Notes under the pieces: model-generated
The model's database searches: none
Told to the model about the DNA's origin: nothing
Seen by the model: only the letters and a program-made list of their open reading frames with translations
Shown here: positions 1 through 10,140 of the stretch, one piece after another
Layout: every line of letters starts with the position of its first letter
Position numbering within the stretch: the first letter of the stretch is position 1
Assembly: GCF_006494425.1 (NCBI RefSeq)
Contig: NZ_VHIV01000002.1
Span: 806,001-870,000 of the forward strand
Length of the DNA stretch: 64,000 nt
From: Bacillus dicomae
Lineage (GTDB): Bacteria > Bacillota > Bacilli > Bacillales > Bacillaceae_G
Reading direction: 5' to 3'
Made by a program: the position numbers and the translations under genes

Positions 1-1431
1 AAGCTATTACATGAAATGCATGAACGCAATATGAAACTTATGATGGACTTAGTTGTTAATCATACTTCTGATGAACATAATTGGTTTATTGAATCACGTA
101 AATCAAAAGATAATAAATATAGAGATTACTATATATGGCGCCCTGGAAAAGAAGGAAAAGAGCCGAATAACTGGGGAGCAGCTTTTAGTGGATCAGCATG
201 GCAGTATGATGAAATGACAGATGAATATTATTTACATCTGTTTTCTAAAAAACAGCCAGATTTAAATTGGGATAATGAAAAGGTAAGACAAGATGTTTAT
301 GAAATGATGAAGTTTTGGTTAGAAAAAGGAATTGATGGCTTCCGTATGGATGTTATTAATTTTATTTCTAAAGAAGAGGGATTACCAGCTGTTGAAACAG
401 AAGAAGAGGGGTATGTTTCAGGTCATAAGCATTTTATGAACGGTCCAAACATTCATAAATATTTACATGAAATGAATGAAGAAGTATTGTCTCATTATGA
501 TATTATGACGGTTGGTGAAATGCCTGGTGTAACGACAGAAGAAGCGAAATTGTATACCGGGGAGGAACGAAAAGAACTGCAGATGGTATTCCAATTTGAA
601 CATATGGATTTAGATTCAGGGGAAGGCGGAAAATGGGATGTAAAACCATGTTCACTCCTTACTTTAAAAGAGAATTTAACGAAGTGGCAAAAAGCATTAG
701 AATATACAGGTTGGAATAGTCTGTATTGGAATAACCATGATCAGCCTCGTGTTGTATCTCGTTTTGGTAATGATGGAATGTATCGCATTGAATCTGCGAA
801 AATGTTAGCGACGGTGCTTCATATGATGAAAGGAACACCGTATATTTATCAAGGAGAAGAAATCGGAATGACCAATGTTCGATTTGAAACAATTGATGAA
901 TATAGAGATATTGAAACTTTAAATATGTACAATGAAAAAGTGGTAGACCGTGGTGAAGATAAAGGAAAGGTAATGGAATCTATTTATATAAAAGGCCGAG
1001 ATAATGCTAGAACACCGATGCAGTGGGATGATAGAGAACATGCTGGATTTACAACAGGTGAACCTTGGATTACGGTAAACCCTAACTACAAAGAAATCAA
1101 TGTGAAACAAGCAATCCAAAATAAAGACTCAATTTTTTATTACTACAAAAAATTAATTGAACTACGCAAAAATAATGAAATAGTTGTGTATGGATCATAT
1201 GATTTAATATTGGAGAATAATCCATCTATTTTTGCATACGTAAGAACGTATGGAGAAGAAAAACTTCTTGTTATTACAAACTTTACTGCGGAAGAATGTG
1301 TATTTGAATTGCCTGAGGACATTAGTTATAGTGAAGCAGAGTTATTCATACATAATTACGAAGTAGAGAATGGACCGATAGAAAACATACCATTACGTCC
1401 GTATGAAGCAATGGTATTCAAATTGAAATAA
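1..1431 (+). CDS. malL: GH13 oligo-1,6-glucosidase / alpha-glucosidase, 5' end cut by window edge
   Basis: The reading frame is open from base 1, so the true start lies outside the window; the first internal ATG is at 16. About 476 C-terminal residues remain of a family usually near 555. Visible GH13 signatures are DLVVNHTSDEH (region I), DGFRMDVINF carrying the nucleophile Asp, VGEMPG carrying the acid/base Glu, and NHDQPR (region IV). The DG-rich insert and C-terminal beta domain fit cytoplasmic oligo-1,6-glucosidases, which cleave alpha-1,6 or terminal alpha-1,4 bonds of isomaltose and maltodextrin fragments. It lies tail to tail with a second GH13 gene and beside malEFG, so it probably degrades imported maltodextrins. 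Exact substrate preference cannot be read from sequence. Confidence 0.93.
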   Translation, partial: KLLHEMHERNMKLMMDLVVNHTSDEHNWFIESRKSKDNKYRDYYIWRPGKEGKEPNNWGAAFSGSAWQYDEMTDEYYLHLFSKKQPDLNWDNEKVRQDVYEMMKFWLEKGIDGFRMDVINFISKEEGLPAVETEEEGYVSGHKHFMNGPNIHKYLHEMNEEVLSHYDIMTVGEMPGVTTEEAKLYTGEERKELQMVFQFEHMDLDSGEGGKWDVKPCSLLTLKENLTKWQKALEYTGWNSLYWNNHDQPRVVSRFGNDGMYRIESAKMLATVLHMMKGTPYIYQGEEIGMTNVRFETIDEYRDIETLNMYNEKVVDRGEDKGKVMESIYIKGRDNARTPMQWDDREHAGFTTGEPWITVNPNYKEINVKQAIQNKDSIFYYYKKLIELRKNNEIVVYGSYDLILENNPSIFAYVRTYGEEKLLVITNFTAEECVFELPEDISYSEAELFIHNYEVENGPIENIPLRPYEAMVFKLK

Positions 1432-1432
1432 G

Positions 1433-1467
1433 AAAAATCCTTATACCACTTTGGTATAAGGATTTTT
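1433..1467. terminator. Bidirectional terminator between the two GH13 genes
   Basis: A perfect 15-bp stem (1433-1447 with 1453-1467) and 5-base loop has A-tract and T-tract flanks, so it can end both convergent transcripts. Confidence 0.9.
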
Positions 1468-1470
1468 TGA

Positions 1471-3246
<1,776 letters not shown>

Positions 3247-3275
3247 TTACTATCTCTATGCATATTGTTCCCTTA

Positions 3276-3312
3276 AGTATAATAATAAAGCATATGTTGC
3301 AAACGATTGCCT
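3276..3312 (-). promoter_or_regulatory. Promoter of the GH13_20 gene with overlapping MalR-like operator
   Basis: On the minus strand TTTGCA (3298-3303) and TATACT (3276-3281) are 16 bp apart. The dyad GCAA-ACGA-TTGC (3299-3310) covers the -35 element, so a bound LacI-type repressor would block RNA polymerase. It resembles the two sites upstream of malE. Confidence 0.6.
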
Positions 3313-3407
3313 TTTGCATAGCTTTAATATTGCTTATAAGAGTAGTATTCATTTCATATAAAGTCAATGTACAAAGAGTACAGTAATAATATTTTTAAAA
3401 TTAATAT

Positions 3408-3435
3408 TTGCAAAATGAATAAAAGAATGTATAAT
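3408..3435 (+). promoter_or_regulatory. Sigma-A promoter of malEFG
   Basis: TTTGCA (3408-3413) and TATAAT (3430-3435) are separated by 16 bp. The predicted start near 3442 falls just ahead of an operator-like site. Confidence 0.65.
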
Positions 3436-3447
3436 GATAGACAAATA

Positions 3448-3463
3448 GCGCAAACGTTTTCAT
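3448..3463 (+). promoter_or_regulatory. Operator 1 of malE (LacI/CcpA-type site)
   Basis: GCGCAAACGTTTTCAT lies at the predicted transcription start. Its core CAAACGTTTTCA is shared with the site at 3503-3516, and the CG-centred half-dyad is typical of LacI/GalR operators. It is near enough to the cre consensus that either the local LacI-type regulator or CcpA could bind. Confidence 0.6.
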
Positions 3464-3502
3464 AGATTGAGATATGGTTTGCGCTTCTATTAAACTATTA
3501 AA

Positions 3503-3516
3503 TGCAAACGTTTTCA
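3503..3516 (+). promoter_or_regulatory. Operator 2 of malE (cre-like)
   Basis: TGCAAACGTTTTCA differs from the cre consensus TGWAANCGNTNWCA at one position. It lies in the malE leader, 40 bases before the start codon, repeating the core of the site at 3448-3463. Confidence 0.6.
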
Positions 3517-3555
3517 ATTAGTAAGGTACATATACAATTTAGGGAGGTTTTTGGG

Positions 3556-4815
3556 ATGAAGAAAGCATTATCATTATTAACGGTTTCAGCATTATCAATT
3601 GGTATGTTATCTGCATGTGGACCGAAAGATTCAGGGGAAAAAGAAGAAAGTAAAGCAAAGAAAGATTACGATCTTCTCGTTTGGGAAGATGATAAAAAAG
3701 GTGTTGGTTTAGAACCAGCAGTGAAAAGCTTTGAGGAAAAATATAAAGTAAAAGTAAAAGTTGTTGAAATGCAAATGACAGACCAAGTGAAGAAGTTACG
3801 CCTTGATGGACCAGCGGGGACGGGACCAGATGTTGTAACATTACCACACGATCAAATCGGAAATGCAGTAACAGAAGGTTTACTTGCTGAAGTGAAAGCT
3901 GATGATGCTGTAAAGAGTAAATTTACTGATTCATCAATAGAAGCACAGACATATAACGGAAAATTATATGGTTTACCAAAAGCAATTGAGACACCAGTCT
4001 TTATTTACAATAAAAAACTAATGCCAAAAGCGCCAGAAACGATGGACGAGCTGTTTAACTTCTCAAAAGAATTTACGAAAGATGGTAAGTACGGATTTTT
4101 AGCATTAGGAGATAACTTCTACTTTGCTAATGCATTCATGGCAGGTATGGGTGGTTATGTGTTTGGTGAAAAAGATGGAAAGCCAAATGCTAGTGATGTT
4201 GGATTAAATAATAGCGGAGCAGTACAAGGTGCTGAGTATCTTCAAAAATGGTACAAAGAAAAGTTATTCCCGAAAGGTATTATCGGTGAATCTGGTGGAC
4301 CTGCTGCTGATGGACTATTTAATGAAGGAAAAGCAGCGTCTATCATGAACGGCCCTTGGGCGTTCCAAGCAATGGAAAAGAACGGAATTGATTATGGCGT
4401 TGCTCCAATGCCGAAATTACCAAATGGTCAACCGATGAAAACGTTTGTTGGGGTTAAAGGATGGCATGTAACAAGCTTCTCTAAACAAAATGATTTAGCT
4501 ACAAAATTCACTGAATGGGTAACAAATGAAGAAAACGCAAAAATTCGATTTGAGAAAACAAAAGAAATTCCTCCAGTAAAATCAGTAATGGAAGATCCAA
4601 TTATTAAAGATAACGAAGCTGCAAAAGCAGTTGCAACACAATCTGAAAATGGAATTCCAATGCCAAACATTCCAGAAATGCAAGAAGTATGGAAACCAGC
4701 TGGAGATGCGCTTCAATTAGTTGTTACGGATAAAGAGGCACCAAAAGCAGCACTTGATAATGCAGTGAAGCAAATTAAAGGTAATATTGAGGCAAATCAT
4801 AGTAAGAAAAAATAA
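3556..4815 (+). CDS. malE: Maltose/maltodextrin ABC transporter substrate-binding lipoprotein
   Basis: The chosen ATG at 3556 follows GGGAGG and begins a signal peptide; an upstream in-frame start at 3502 would add an implausible N-terminal extension. The 419-residue product has a lipobox LSAC with Cys21 as the lipidation site, so it is anchored outside the membrane. The body has the sugar-binding protein type 1 fold pattern (DLLVWEDDKKGVG, GPDVVTLPHDQIG, NGPWAFQAMEKNG). It should deliver maltodextrins to MalF-MalG. No ATPase gene is in the operon; in related bacilli the shared ATPase MsmX serves such transporters. Confidence 0.93.
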   Translation: MKKALSLLTVSALSIGMLSACGPKDSGEKEESKAKKDYDLLVWEDDKKGVGLEPAVKSFEEKYKVKVKVVEMQMTDQVKKLRLDGPAGTGPDVVTLPHDQIGNAVTEGLLAEVKADDAVKSKFTDSSIEAQTYNGKLYGLPKAIETPVFIYNKKLMPKAPETMDELFNFSKEFTKDGKYGFLALGDNFYFANAFMAGMGGYVFGEKDGKPNASDVGLNNSGAVQGAEYLQKWYKEKLFPKGIIGESGGPAADGLFNEGKAASIMNGPWAFQAMEKNGIDYGVAPMPKLPNGQPMKTFVGVKGWHVTSFSKQNDLATKFTEWVTNEENAKIRFEKTKEIPPVKSVMEDPIIKDNEAAKAVATQSENGIPMPNIPEMQEVWKPAGDALQLVVTDKEAPKAALDNAVKQIKGNIEANHSKKK

Positions 4816-4820
4816 GGTGA

Positions 4821-4852
4821 AATTCGTGCCTCTAATATGGGAGGCACGAATT
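4821..4852 (+). other. Intercistronic hairpin between malE and malF
   Basis: A perfect 12-bp stem (4821-4832 with 4841-4852, 8-base loop) is not followed by a T-tract. It probably does not end transcription strongly and may protect the malE 3' end, giving more binding protein than permease. Confidence 0.6.
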
Positions 4853-4880
4853 CTCTCCCAAGAAAAAAGGGGGAAGGAAC

Positions 4881-6182
4881 ATGCAAACATCTATGGAACC
4901 AGCAAATGGCTTAAACGGTTCAAAACATAGGAAAATGGCAACCATGTTATCAATCATTCCAGGCGTAGGCCAAATGTATAATAAACAATTTGTAAAAGGT
5001 CTTATTTTTCTAGTATTAACAGGTTCATTTATTGTAGCCTTTGCTGATTTATTAAATATGGGATTATGGGGAATTGTAACGCTTGGTACAGAAGTTCCGC
5101 GTGACCATTCTGTCTTTTTATTAGTAGAAGGAATCTTGGCACTCATTGTTATCGTGTTTGGACTCGGAATATATGCATTTAATTTATATGATGCATACCA
5201 AAATGGGAAGAAACGTGATATAGGAACACCGTTAAACTCTGTAAAAGAGCAATACCGTAATTTACTAGATCAAGGTTTTCCATATTTAATGGTTTCACCA
5301 GGGTTTTTATTACTTATCTTTGTAGTTGTATTTCCAATCATTTTCGTAATTTTAATTGGATTTACGAACTATGATTTATATCATTCGCCGCCAGCTAAAT
5401 TAGTAGATTGGGTAGGGTTTAAAAACTTTATTGATATCTTTACATTACCGATGTGGAGAGAGACATTTCTAAGTGTATTTTCTTGGACTGTCATTTGGAC
5501 ATTTGTTGCAACGACATTACAAGTAGCGCTTGGTATTTTCTTAGCAATTATCGTAAATCAGCCTGGTATTAAAGGGAAGGCAATTATTCGAACAATCTTC
5601 ATTTTACCGTGGGCAGTTCCAGCATTCGTATCTATTCTTGTTTTCTCTGGTATGTTTAATGAAACATTTGGAGCAATTAACAATCAAGTATTGGCTTTAT
5701 TTGGAATTGAAAAGATTGCTTGGATGACAGATCCATTTTGGGCGAAGATTGCTTTAATTATGATTCAAACGTGGCTTGGATTCCCGTTCGTCTTTGCAAT
5801 GACAACAGGTATACTGCAATCGATTCCAGGAGAGTTATATGAAGCTGCTACAGTAGACGGAGCTACTGCTTGGCAACAGTTTCGTAAAATTACATTGCCA
5901 CTTGTTCTATATGCAACAGCACCAATATTAATTACGCAATATACGTTTAACTTTAATAACTTTAGTATCATCTATCTATTTAACGGCGGAGGTCCTGCTG
6001 TAGCTGGACAAGACGCAGGTGGAACAGATATTTTAATTTCATGGATTTATAAGTTAACGATGACTTCAGCGCAGTACGGAAAAGCAGCAGCTCTTACAAT
6101 GATCTTATCGTTAATCGTTATTACAGTTGCGTTATGGCAATTTAAGAGAACAAAATCATTCCAAGAAGAGGATATGATGTAA
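4881..6182 (+). CDS. malF: Maltodextrin ABC transporter permease MalF
   Basis: The product is a 433-residue membrane protein starting at ATG 4881 after a strong AAGGGGGAAGG site. The C-terminal 290 residues form a binding-protein-dependent permease domain with the EAA loop near ELYEAATVDGATAWQQFRKI. An N-terminal extension holds extra membrane segments and the motif IIPGVGQMYNKQFVKGL, which resembles the TM2-like P-G-x-G-Q-x-Y motif found in Firmicute MdxF proteins. It forms the channel with MalG, whose ATG follows its stop codon directly, so the two are translationally coupled. Confidence 0.92.
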   Translation: MQTSMEPANGLNGSKHRKMATMLSIIPGVGQMYNKQFVKGLIFLVLTGSFIVAFADLLNMGLWGIVTLGTEVPRDHSVFLLVEGILALIVIVFGLGIYAFNLYDAYQNGKKRDIGTPLNSVKEQYRNLLDQGFPYLMVSPGFLLLIFVVVFPIIFVILIGFTNYDLYHSPPAKLVDWVGFKNFIDIFTLPMWRETFLSVFSWTVIWTFVATTLQVALGIFLAIIVNQPGIKGKAIIRTIFILPWAVPAFVSILVFSGMFNETFGAINNQVLALFGIEKIAWMTDPFWAKIALIMIQTWLGFPFVFAMTTGILQSIPGELYEAATVDGATAWQQFRKITLPLVLYATAPILITQYTFNFNNFSIIYLFNGGGPAVAGQDAGGTDILISWIYKLTMTSAQYGKAAALTMILSLIVITVALWQFKRTKSFQEEDMM

Positions 6183-7025
6183 ATGAATATTAAAAGACAA
6201 AAGATGTTACGTCTCTCATTAAGTTATCTCGTTATTTTCGTAATGTGTGCCATCATTTTCTATCCATTATTATGGATTATTGGCTCATCGTTTAATCCGG
6301 GTGATAGTTTATCTGGATCAAGTATTATTCCACAAAATGCAACGTTAGATCATTATCGTAAGTTATTAGATTTAGAGAATAGTAATTATTTACTATGGTA
6401 TAAAAACACGTTAAAAGTAAGTGTTTTAACGATGATTTTCTCAGTGTTAGCAATTAGTTTTACTGCTTATGCGTTTTCGAGATATCGTTTTGTTGGAAGA
6501 AAAAATGGTTTATTAACATTTTTAATTCTGCAAATGATTCCAAACTTTGCAGCTTTAATCGCTCTATACGTATTAGCGCAGTTAACAGGATTAATTGATA
6601 CGCACCTTGCATTGATTTTAATTTATGTAGGCGGGGCAATCCCAATGAATACATGGCTTATGAAGGGATATTTTGATACGATTCCGAAAGAATTGGATGA
6701 GTCAGCTCGTATGGATGGAGCAGGACATTTCCGTATTTTTTGGCAAATCATTATGCCACTTGCAAAGCCAATTGTAGCAGTTGTAGCGTTATTCACTTTC
6801 ATCGGTCCATTTACAGATTTCATCTTAGCGAGTATTATTTTGCGCACACCAGAAAATTATACGTTAGCAGTTGGATTATATGAAATGGTAGCGAAGAAAT
6901 TTGGTAATGAATTTACAACATTTGCAGCGGGTTCCGTATTGATTGCAATCCCAATTTCAATTTTATTCCTATCACTACAAAAATACTTTATCTCTGGTTT
7001 AACTGCTGGAGGTACGAAAGGATGA
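6183..7025 (+). CDS. malG: Maltodextrin ABC transporter permease MalG
   Basis: This 280-residue protein has six predicted membrane segments. The ABC permease EAA motif is visible around ELDESARMDGAGHFRIFWQI, the site where the ATPase docks. The start codon abuts the malF stop without spacing. It ends the malEFG operon and is followed at once by a terminator. The length matches the MalG/MdxG family. Confidence 0.92.
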   Translation: MNIKRQKMLRLSLSYLVIFVMCAIIFYPLLWIIGSSFNPGDSLSGSSIIPQNATLDHYRKLLDLENSNYLLWYKNTLKVSVLTMIFSVLAISFTAYAFSRYRFVGRKNGLLTFLILQMIPNFAALIALYVLAQLTGLIDTHLALILIYVGGAIPMNTWLMKGYFDTIPKELDESARMDGAGHFRIFWQIIMPLAKPIVAVVALFTFIGPFTDFILASIILRTPENYTLAVGLYEMVAKKFGNEFTTFAAGSVLIAIPISILFLSLQKYFISGLTAGGTKG

Positions 7026-7051
7026 AAAATGGGACATTACGTCCCATTTTT
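7025..7051 (+). terminator. Terminator of malEFG
   Basis: An 11-bp stem (7025-7035 with 7041-7051) with 5-base loop ends in a T-tract, overlapping the malG stop codon. Confidence 0.85.
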
Positions 7052-7094
7052 CTTTTCATCTCCCTATAAAAAATTTTATAGGGAGATGAAAAGA
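7051..7094. repeat. Perfect 21-bp inverted repeat after malG
   Basis: Arms 7051-7071 and 7074-7094 are exact reverse complements with two bases between them. It follows the malG terminator and precedes malR. It lacks the GC core and one-sided T-tract of a standard terminator, so it could be a second hairpin, a protein-binding palindrome or a remnant repeat. Confidence 0.7.
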
Positions 7095-7242
7095 GATTTG
7101 ACATCACATATGAAAAGAAGTGAAATAAATAGTATATTATAGTATAGGAAAAAAGAGCTATATCCCTTACAATACATGGAGAGGGAGAATATGATAGGTT
7201 TTGCAAGATAGAATCAATGAAAGTTTATGACTTCTCCTATTA

Positions 7243-7259
7243 CTTGCAACGGGTGCAAG
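7243..7259 (+). promoter_or_regulatory. LacI-like dyad in the malR leader
   Basis: CTTGCA-ACGGG-TGCAAG has 6-bp arms and contains the TGCAA half-site seen in the malE operators. It lies 49 bases before the malR start and could mediate autoregulation. Confidence 0.35.
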
Positions 7260-7307
7260 ATTAAAATATATAAAAAATGGCAGAGAAGTGAGAGGAGGGG
7301 GATTTTT

Positions 7308-8339
7308 ATGACAGTTACAATTAAAGATGTGGCGAAGAAGGCGAATGTAGCACCATCTACTGTTTCTCGTGTAATTGCTGATAATCCAAGTATAAGTGAA
7401 AAAACAAAGCGTCGTGTTCGGAAAGTAATGAGTGAATTAGGGTATCATCCAAATTTAAACGCAAGAAACCTAGCTAACCAAACAACAAAAACACTTGGTC
7501 TTGTTATGCCAAGTTCTGCAAGTAAAGCTTTTCAAAATCCATTTTTCCCAGAAGTTATAAGAGGAATTAGTTCGTTTGCACATATGGAAGGATATGCACT
7601 TTATATGTCGACAGGTGAAACGGAAGATGAAATTTTTAATGGTGTTGTAAAGATGGTGCAGGGGCGCCAAATTGGTGGCATTATTCTTTTATATTCAAGA
7701 GAGAATGATCGGATTATTCAATATTTACATCAACAAAATTTCCCGTTTGTATTAATTGGAAAACCGTATGATCGAAAAGAAGAAATTACATATGTAGATA
7801 ATGACAATTATACAGCTGCAAGGGAAGTAGCAGAGTATTTAATCTCATTAGGTCATAAACAAATCGCGTTCATCGGCGGTGGATCTGATTTACTTGTAAC
7901 GAGAGATCGTTTGGCTGGTATGAGTGATGCTTTGAAATTAGCGGATATTATATTGCCGAAAGAGTATATTTTACATTTTGATTTTTCAAGAGAAAGTGGT
8001 CAACAAGCCGTGGAGGAATTAATGGGGCTACAGCAACCGCCGACAGCAATTATGGCAACGGATGACTTGATTGGACTTGGTGTGCTAAGTGCACTTTCTA
8101 AAAAAGGATTCGTTGTACCGAAGGATGTTTCAATTGTAAGTTTTAACAATGCTTTATTATCAGAAATTGCGAGTCCGCCACTTTCGACAGTTGATGTGAA
8201 TATATATCAACTAGGATATGAGGCAGCAAAAGCTTTAGTTGATAAAGTAGAGAATGCGGAGTCTACTGCAAAGTGTATCATTATTCCACATAAATTACTG
8301 AAGCGTCAAACTTGTGATCATTATGCAACAAAAAGCTAA
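7308..8339 (+). CDS. malR: LacI-family transcriptional regulator of maltodextrin genes
   Basis: The ATG at 7308 follows GAGGAGGGGG and starts directly with a LacI-type helix-turn-helix (TIKDVAKKANVAPSTVSRVI, residues 4-23); the upstream in-frame start at 7227 would add 27 unrelated residues. The 343-residue protein continues with a periplasmic-binding-protein-like effector domain ending with LSTVDVNIYQLGYEAA. Its place directly after malEFG, and the LacI-type operators before malE and the GH13_20 gene, make it the likely local maltose regulator. The effector sugar is inferred. Confidence 0.88.
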   Translation: MTVTIKDVAKKANVAPSTVSRVIADNPSISEKTKRRVRKVMSELGYHPNLNARNLANQTTKTLGLVMPSSASKAFQNPFFPEVIRGISSFAHMEGYALYMSTGETEDEIFNGVVKMVQGRQIGGIILLYSRENDRIIQYLHQQNFPFVLIGKPYDRKEEITYVDNDNYTAAREVAEYLISLGHKQIAFIGGGSDLLVTRDRLAGMSDALKLADIILPKEYILHFDFSRESGQQAVEELMGLQQPPTAIMATDDLIGLGVLSALSKKGFVVPKDVSIVSFNNALLSEIASPPLSTVDVNIYQLGYEAAKALVDKVENAESTAKCIIIPHKLLKRQTCDHYATKS

Positions 8340-8364
8340 GAGTTTAACTCTTAGCTTTTTGTTG
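8326..8364. terminator. Shared malR/patA terminator embedded in both coding ends
   Basis: A perfect 19-bp inverted repeat (8326-8344 with 8346-8364) spans both stop codons. The convergent genes are four bases apart, so the stem encodes the last residues of each protein. Confidence 0.85.
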
Positions 8365-9507
8365 TAGAAAGGCTTCTAAACGGTCACAGCCTTCTTTTAA
8401 AGTTTCGATACTATATGCATAGGATAAGCGAAGATAGCCTTCACCATATTCAGAAAATGCTGTTCCAGGAACGACTGCTAGCCCAGCTTCTTTTACGAGA
8501 TCAAGTGCAAAATCAAATGATGAAGATGTTAAATGCCCCACGTATGGGAATAAGTAAAATGCACCTGTCGGTTTTTCGACTGTTAAGCCCATTTGAGTAA
8601 GTCTATTATATACGTAATCACGGCGTTTTCTGTATTGGTGGCGCATCATTTTCGGTGCATCTTTAGCAGCTGTTAATGCTTCAATTGCAGCATATTGAGC
8701 GATTGAAGTAGCGCACGTTACGTTGTATTGATGAACTTTTAATATGTGTCCAGCTAAATAGCTTGGTGCGAATAATAGTCCAATGCGCCAGCCAGTCATC
8801 GAATGAGATTTGGATAAACCATTAATAACGATGGTCTTTTCTCGCATTTCTGAGAAGTGAGCGATAGATGTATGTTTTTGTTCATATACAAGTTCGCTAT
8901 AAATTTCATCAGAAAGGACGAAAATGTTTTTATCTTTTAAAACATCTACAATAGCTTGTAGTTCTTCTTTTGATAAAGTTACACCAGTTGGATTAGAAGG
9001 ATATGGCAGTACGATGCATCTTGTTTTTTCAGTAATGGCATTTTCTAGTGCTTCTGCTGTTAAACGGAAGCCAGTTTCACGAACATCGATAAAAACAGGT
9101 GTAGCGCCGCATAATCGAATAATTGGCTCGTATCCTGGATAAATAGGGGCAGGTAAAATGACTTCTGTTCCTGGCTCTAAAATTGTTCGAAATGCAACAT
9201 CAATTGCTTCACTGGCACCGATTGTAACGATGGTTTCGTTTTCAGGTGAATAGTGTAAATCGTAGTTATCTTTTACAAAGTTACAAGCTGCCTTGCGTAA
9301 TTCTAGTAAACCAGCGTTATGTGTATAGCTTGTATAATTTTCTGTAATAGCCCGTTTTGCCGCTTCTTTTACGAGAGAAGGTGTAGGGAAATCGGGTTGT
9401 CCAATTGTTAAAGAGATAAGATTATCATAGTTTTGAATCATGTTAGAGAATTGACGAATTCCAGAAATTTGGATGTCCTTCACTCTAGGATTAATGAATT
9501 GTTCCAT
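8344..9507 (-). CDS. patA: N-acetyl-LL-diaminopimelate aminotransferase (PatA)
   Basis: This 387-residue class I PLP aminotransferase closely matches B. subtilis PatA: ISGIRQFSNMIQNYDNLISL at the N-terminus, the SNPTGVTLSKEEL motif, and the PLP lysine in INGLSKSHSMTGWRIG. PatA transfers an amino group from glutamate to N-acetyl-2-amino-6-oxopimelate, the middle step of the acetylated diaminopimelate branch feeding peptidoglycan and lysine. The enzymes before and after it, DapH and DapL, are at 35131-37045. The start ATG follows GGGAG. It is convergent with malR and apparently a single-gene unit. Confidence 0.9.
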   Translation of the reverse strand: MEQFINPRVKDIQISGIRQFSNMIQNYDNLISLTIGQPDFPTPSLVKEAAKRAITENYTSYTHNAGLLELRKAACNFVKDNYDLHYSPENETIVTIGASEAIDVAFRTILEPGTEVILPAPIYPGYEPIIRLCGATPVFIDVRETGFRLTAEALENAITEKTRCIVLPYPSNPTGVTLSKEELQAIVDVLKDKNIFVLSDEIYSELVYEQKHTSIAHFSEMREKTIVINGLSKSHSMTGWRIGLLFAPSYLAGHILKVHQYNVTCATSIAQYAAIEALTAAKDAPKMMRHQYRKRRDYVYNRLTQMGLTVEKPTGAFYLFPYVGHLTSSSFDFALDLVKEAGLAVVPGTAFSEYGEGYLRLSYAYSIETLKEGCDRLEAFLQQKAKS

Positions 9508-9605
9508 TGTATCTCCCTTTCTTCCGTTTGAAAATTAAGTTCATTTTAACATATTTTCTATGATTTCGCTTGCGTATATGTTATGTAGAAAGAGAGGGTT
9601 AATAG

Positions 9606-9632
9606 AAAAAAAGCCGCTGTAAGCGACTTTTT
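9606..9632 (-). terminator. Terminator of the small gene at 9631-9831
   Basis: On the minus strand AAAAAGTCGCT-TACA-GCGGCTTTTTT folds to a GC-rich stem with a T-tract. Confidence 0.8.
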
Positions 9633-9831
9633 AATATCCGTATTCCCAATCTATTTCATCTTCATTCCAAAGTACAGAGGATACTTTGCCAAGGTTAACG
9701 ACTGATTCATTCACAGCACATGTACAATTTTCTTCTCCTGTTTTATGCTGTAATTCTTCATATACTGATTTCTCAACATTTTCTAGAACGACCAAATTTT
9801 CTTCTTTTAAAACAAGCGTAGTACCCGCCAT
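9631..9831 (-). CDS. Small conserved hypothetical protein
   Basis: The product has 66 residues and is acidic, with a CTC motif near residues 37-39 and an acidic aromatic tail (WNEDEIDWEYGY). An excellent ribosome site (TAGGAGGAAG) precedes the ATG at 9831 and a terminator follows the stop, so this is a genuine monocistronic gene. No membrane segment or signal peptide is apparent. I do not recognise a family with known function. Confidence 0.8.
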   Translation of the reverse strand: MAGTTLVLKEENLVVLENVEKSVYEELQHKTGEENCTCAVNESVVNLGKVSSVLWNEDEIDWEYGY

Positions 9832-10140
9832 ATTTATCTTCCTCCTACTAAAATAATGATCACTTATTTGTAAACATAGATAGTATGGATTATATGCTGT
9901 ATTTTGCTATAGTTGTCCGTCTCATGAAGTATTTTTTATTTTCTTTGTAATCCGTATTCATTGTATACTGCCGGGCAGAAATTTGGTACAGGGTTTACAT
10001 TCATTTCGAAAATCTGTAACAATTATTATGTGTTGTTAACAAAGAATTAACAAACATGTTAAGAAAAATCTAAATTTTAAAACAAATCCACCCGTAAAAT
10101 GATATAATCATATCAAAATACATATAGGGGATGAGAGGCT
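9832..10140. other. Intergenic region before the histidine kinase
   Basis: This AT-rich spacer between divergent genes contains TATAAT at 10103-10108 inside the small dyad GATATAATCATATC, a plausible kinase promoter with a weak -35. GGGGATGAGAGG at 10128 supplies the kinase ribosome site. I see no coding region or RNA gene here. Confidence 0.4.

Noticed and set aside
4832-5146. 104-residue minus-strand frame over the malF start
   Set aside because: Shadow of malF; no initiation signal or family similarity.
7098-7138. Clear sigma-A promoter of malR (TTGACA at 7098)
   Set aside because: The -35 is perfect, but no convincing -10 lies at 16-18 bp; the nearest TATATT is 29 bp away.
7191-7211. 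Six-codon mini-frame (MIGFAR) in the malR leader with GAGAGGG upstream
   Set aside because: Too short to support; could be a leader peptide but nothing else indicates attenuation.
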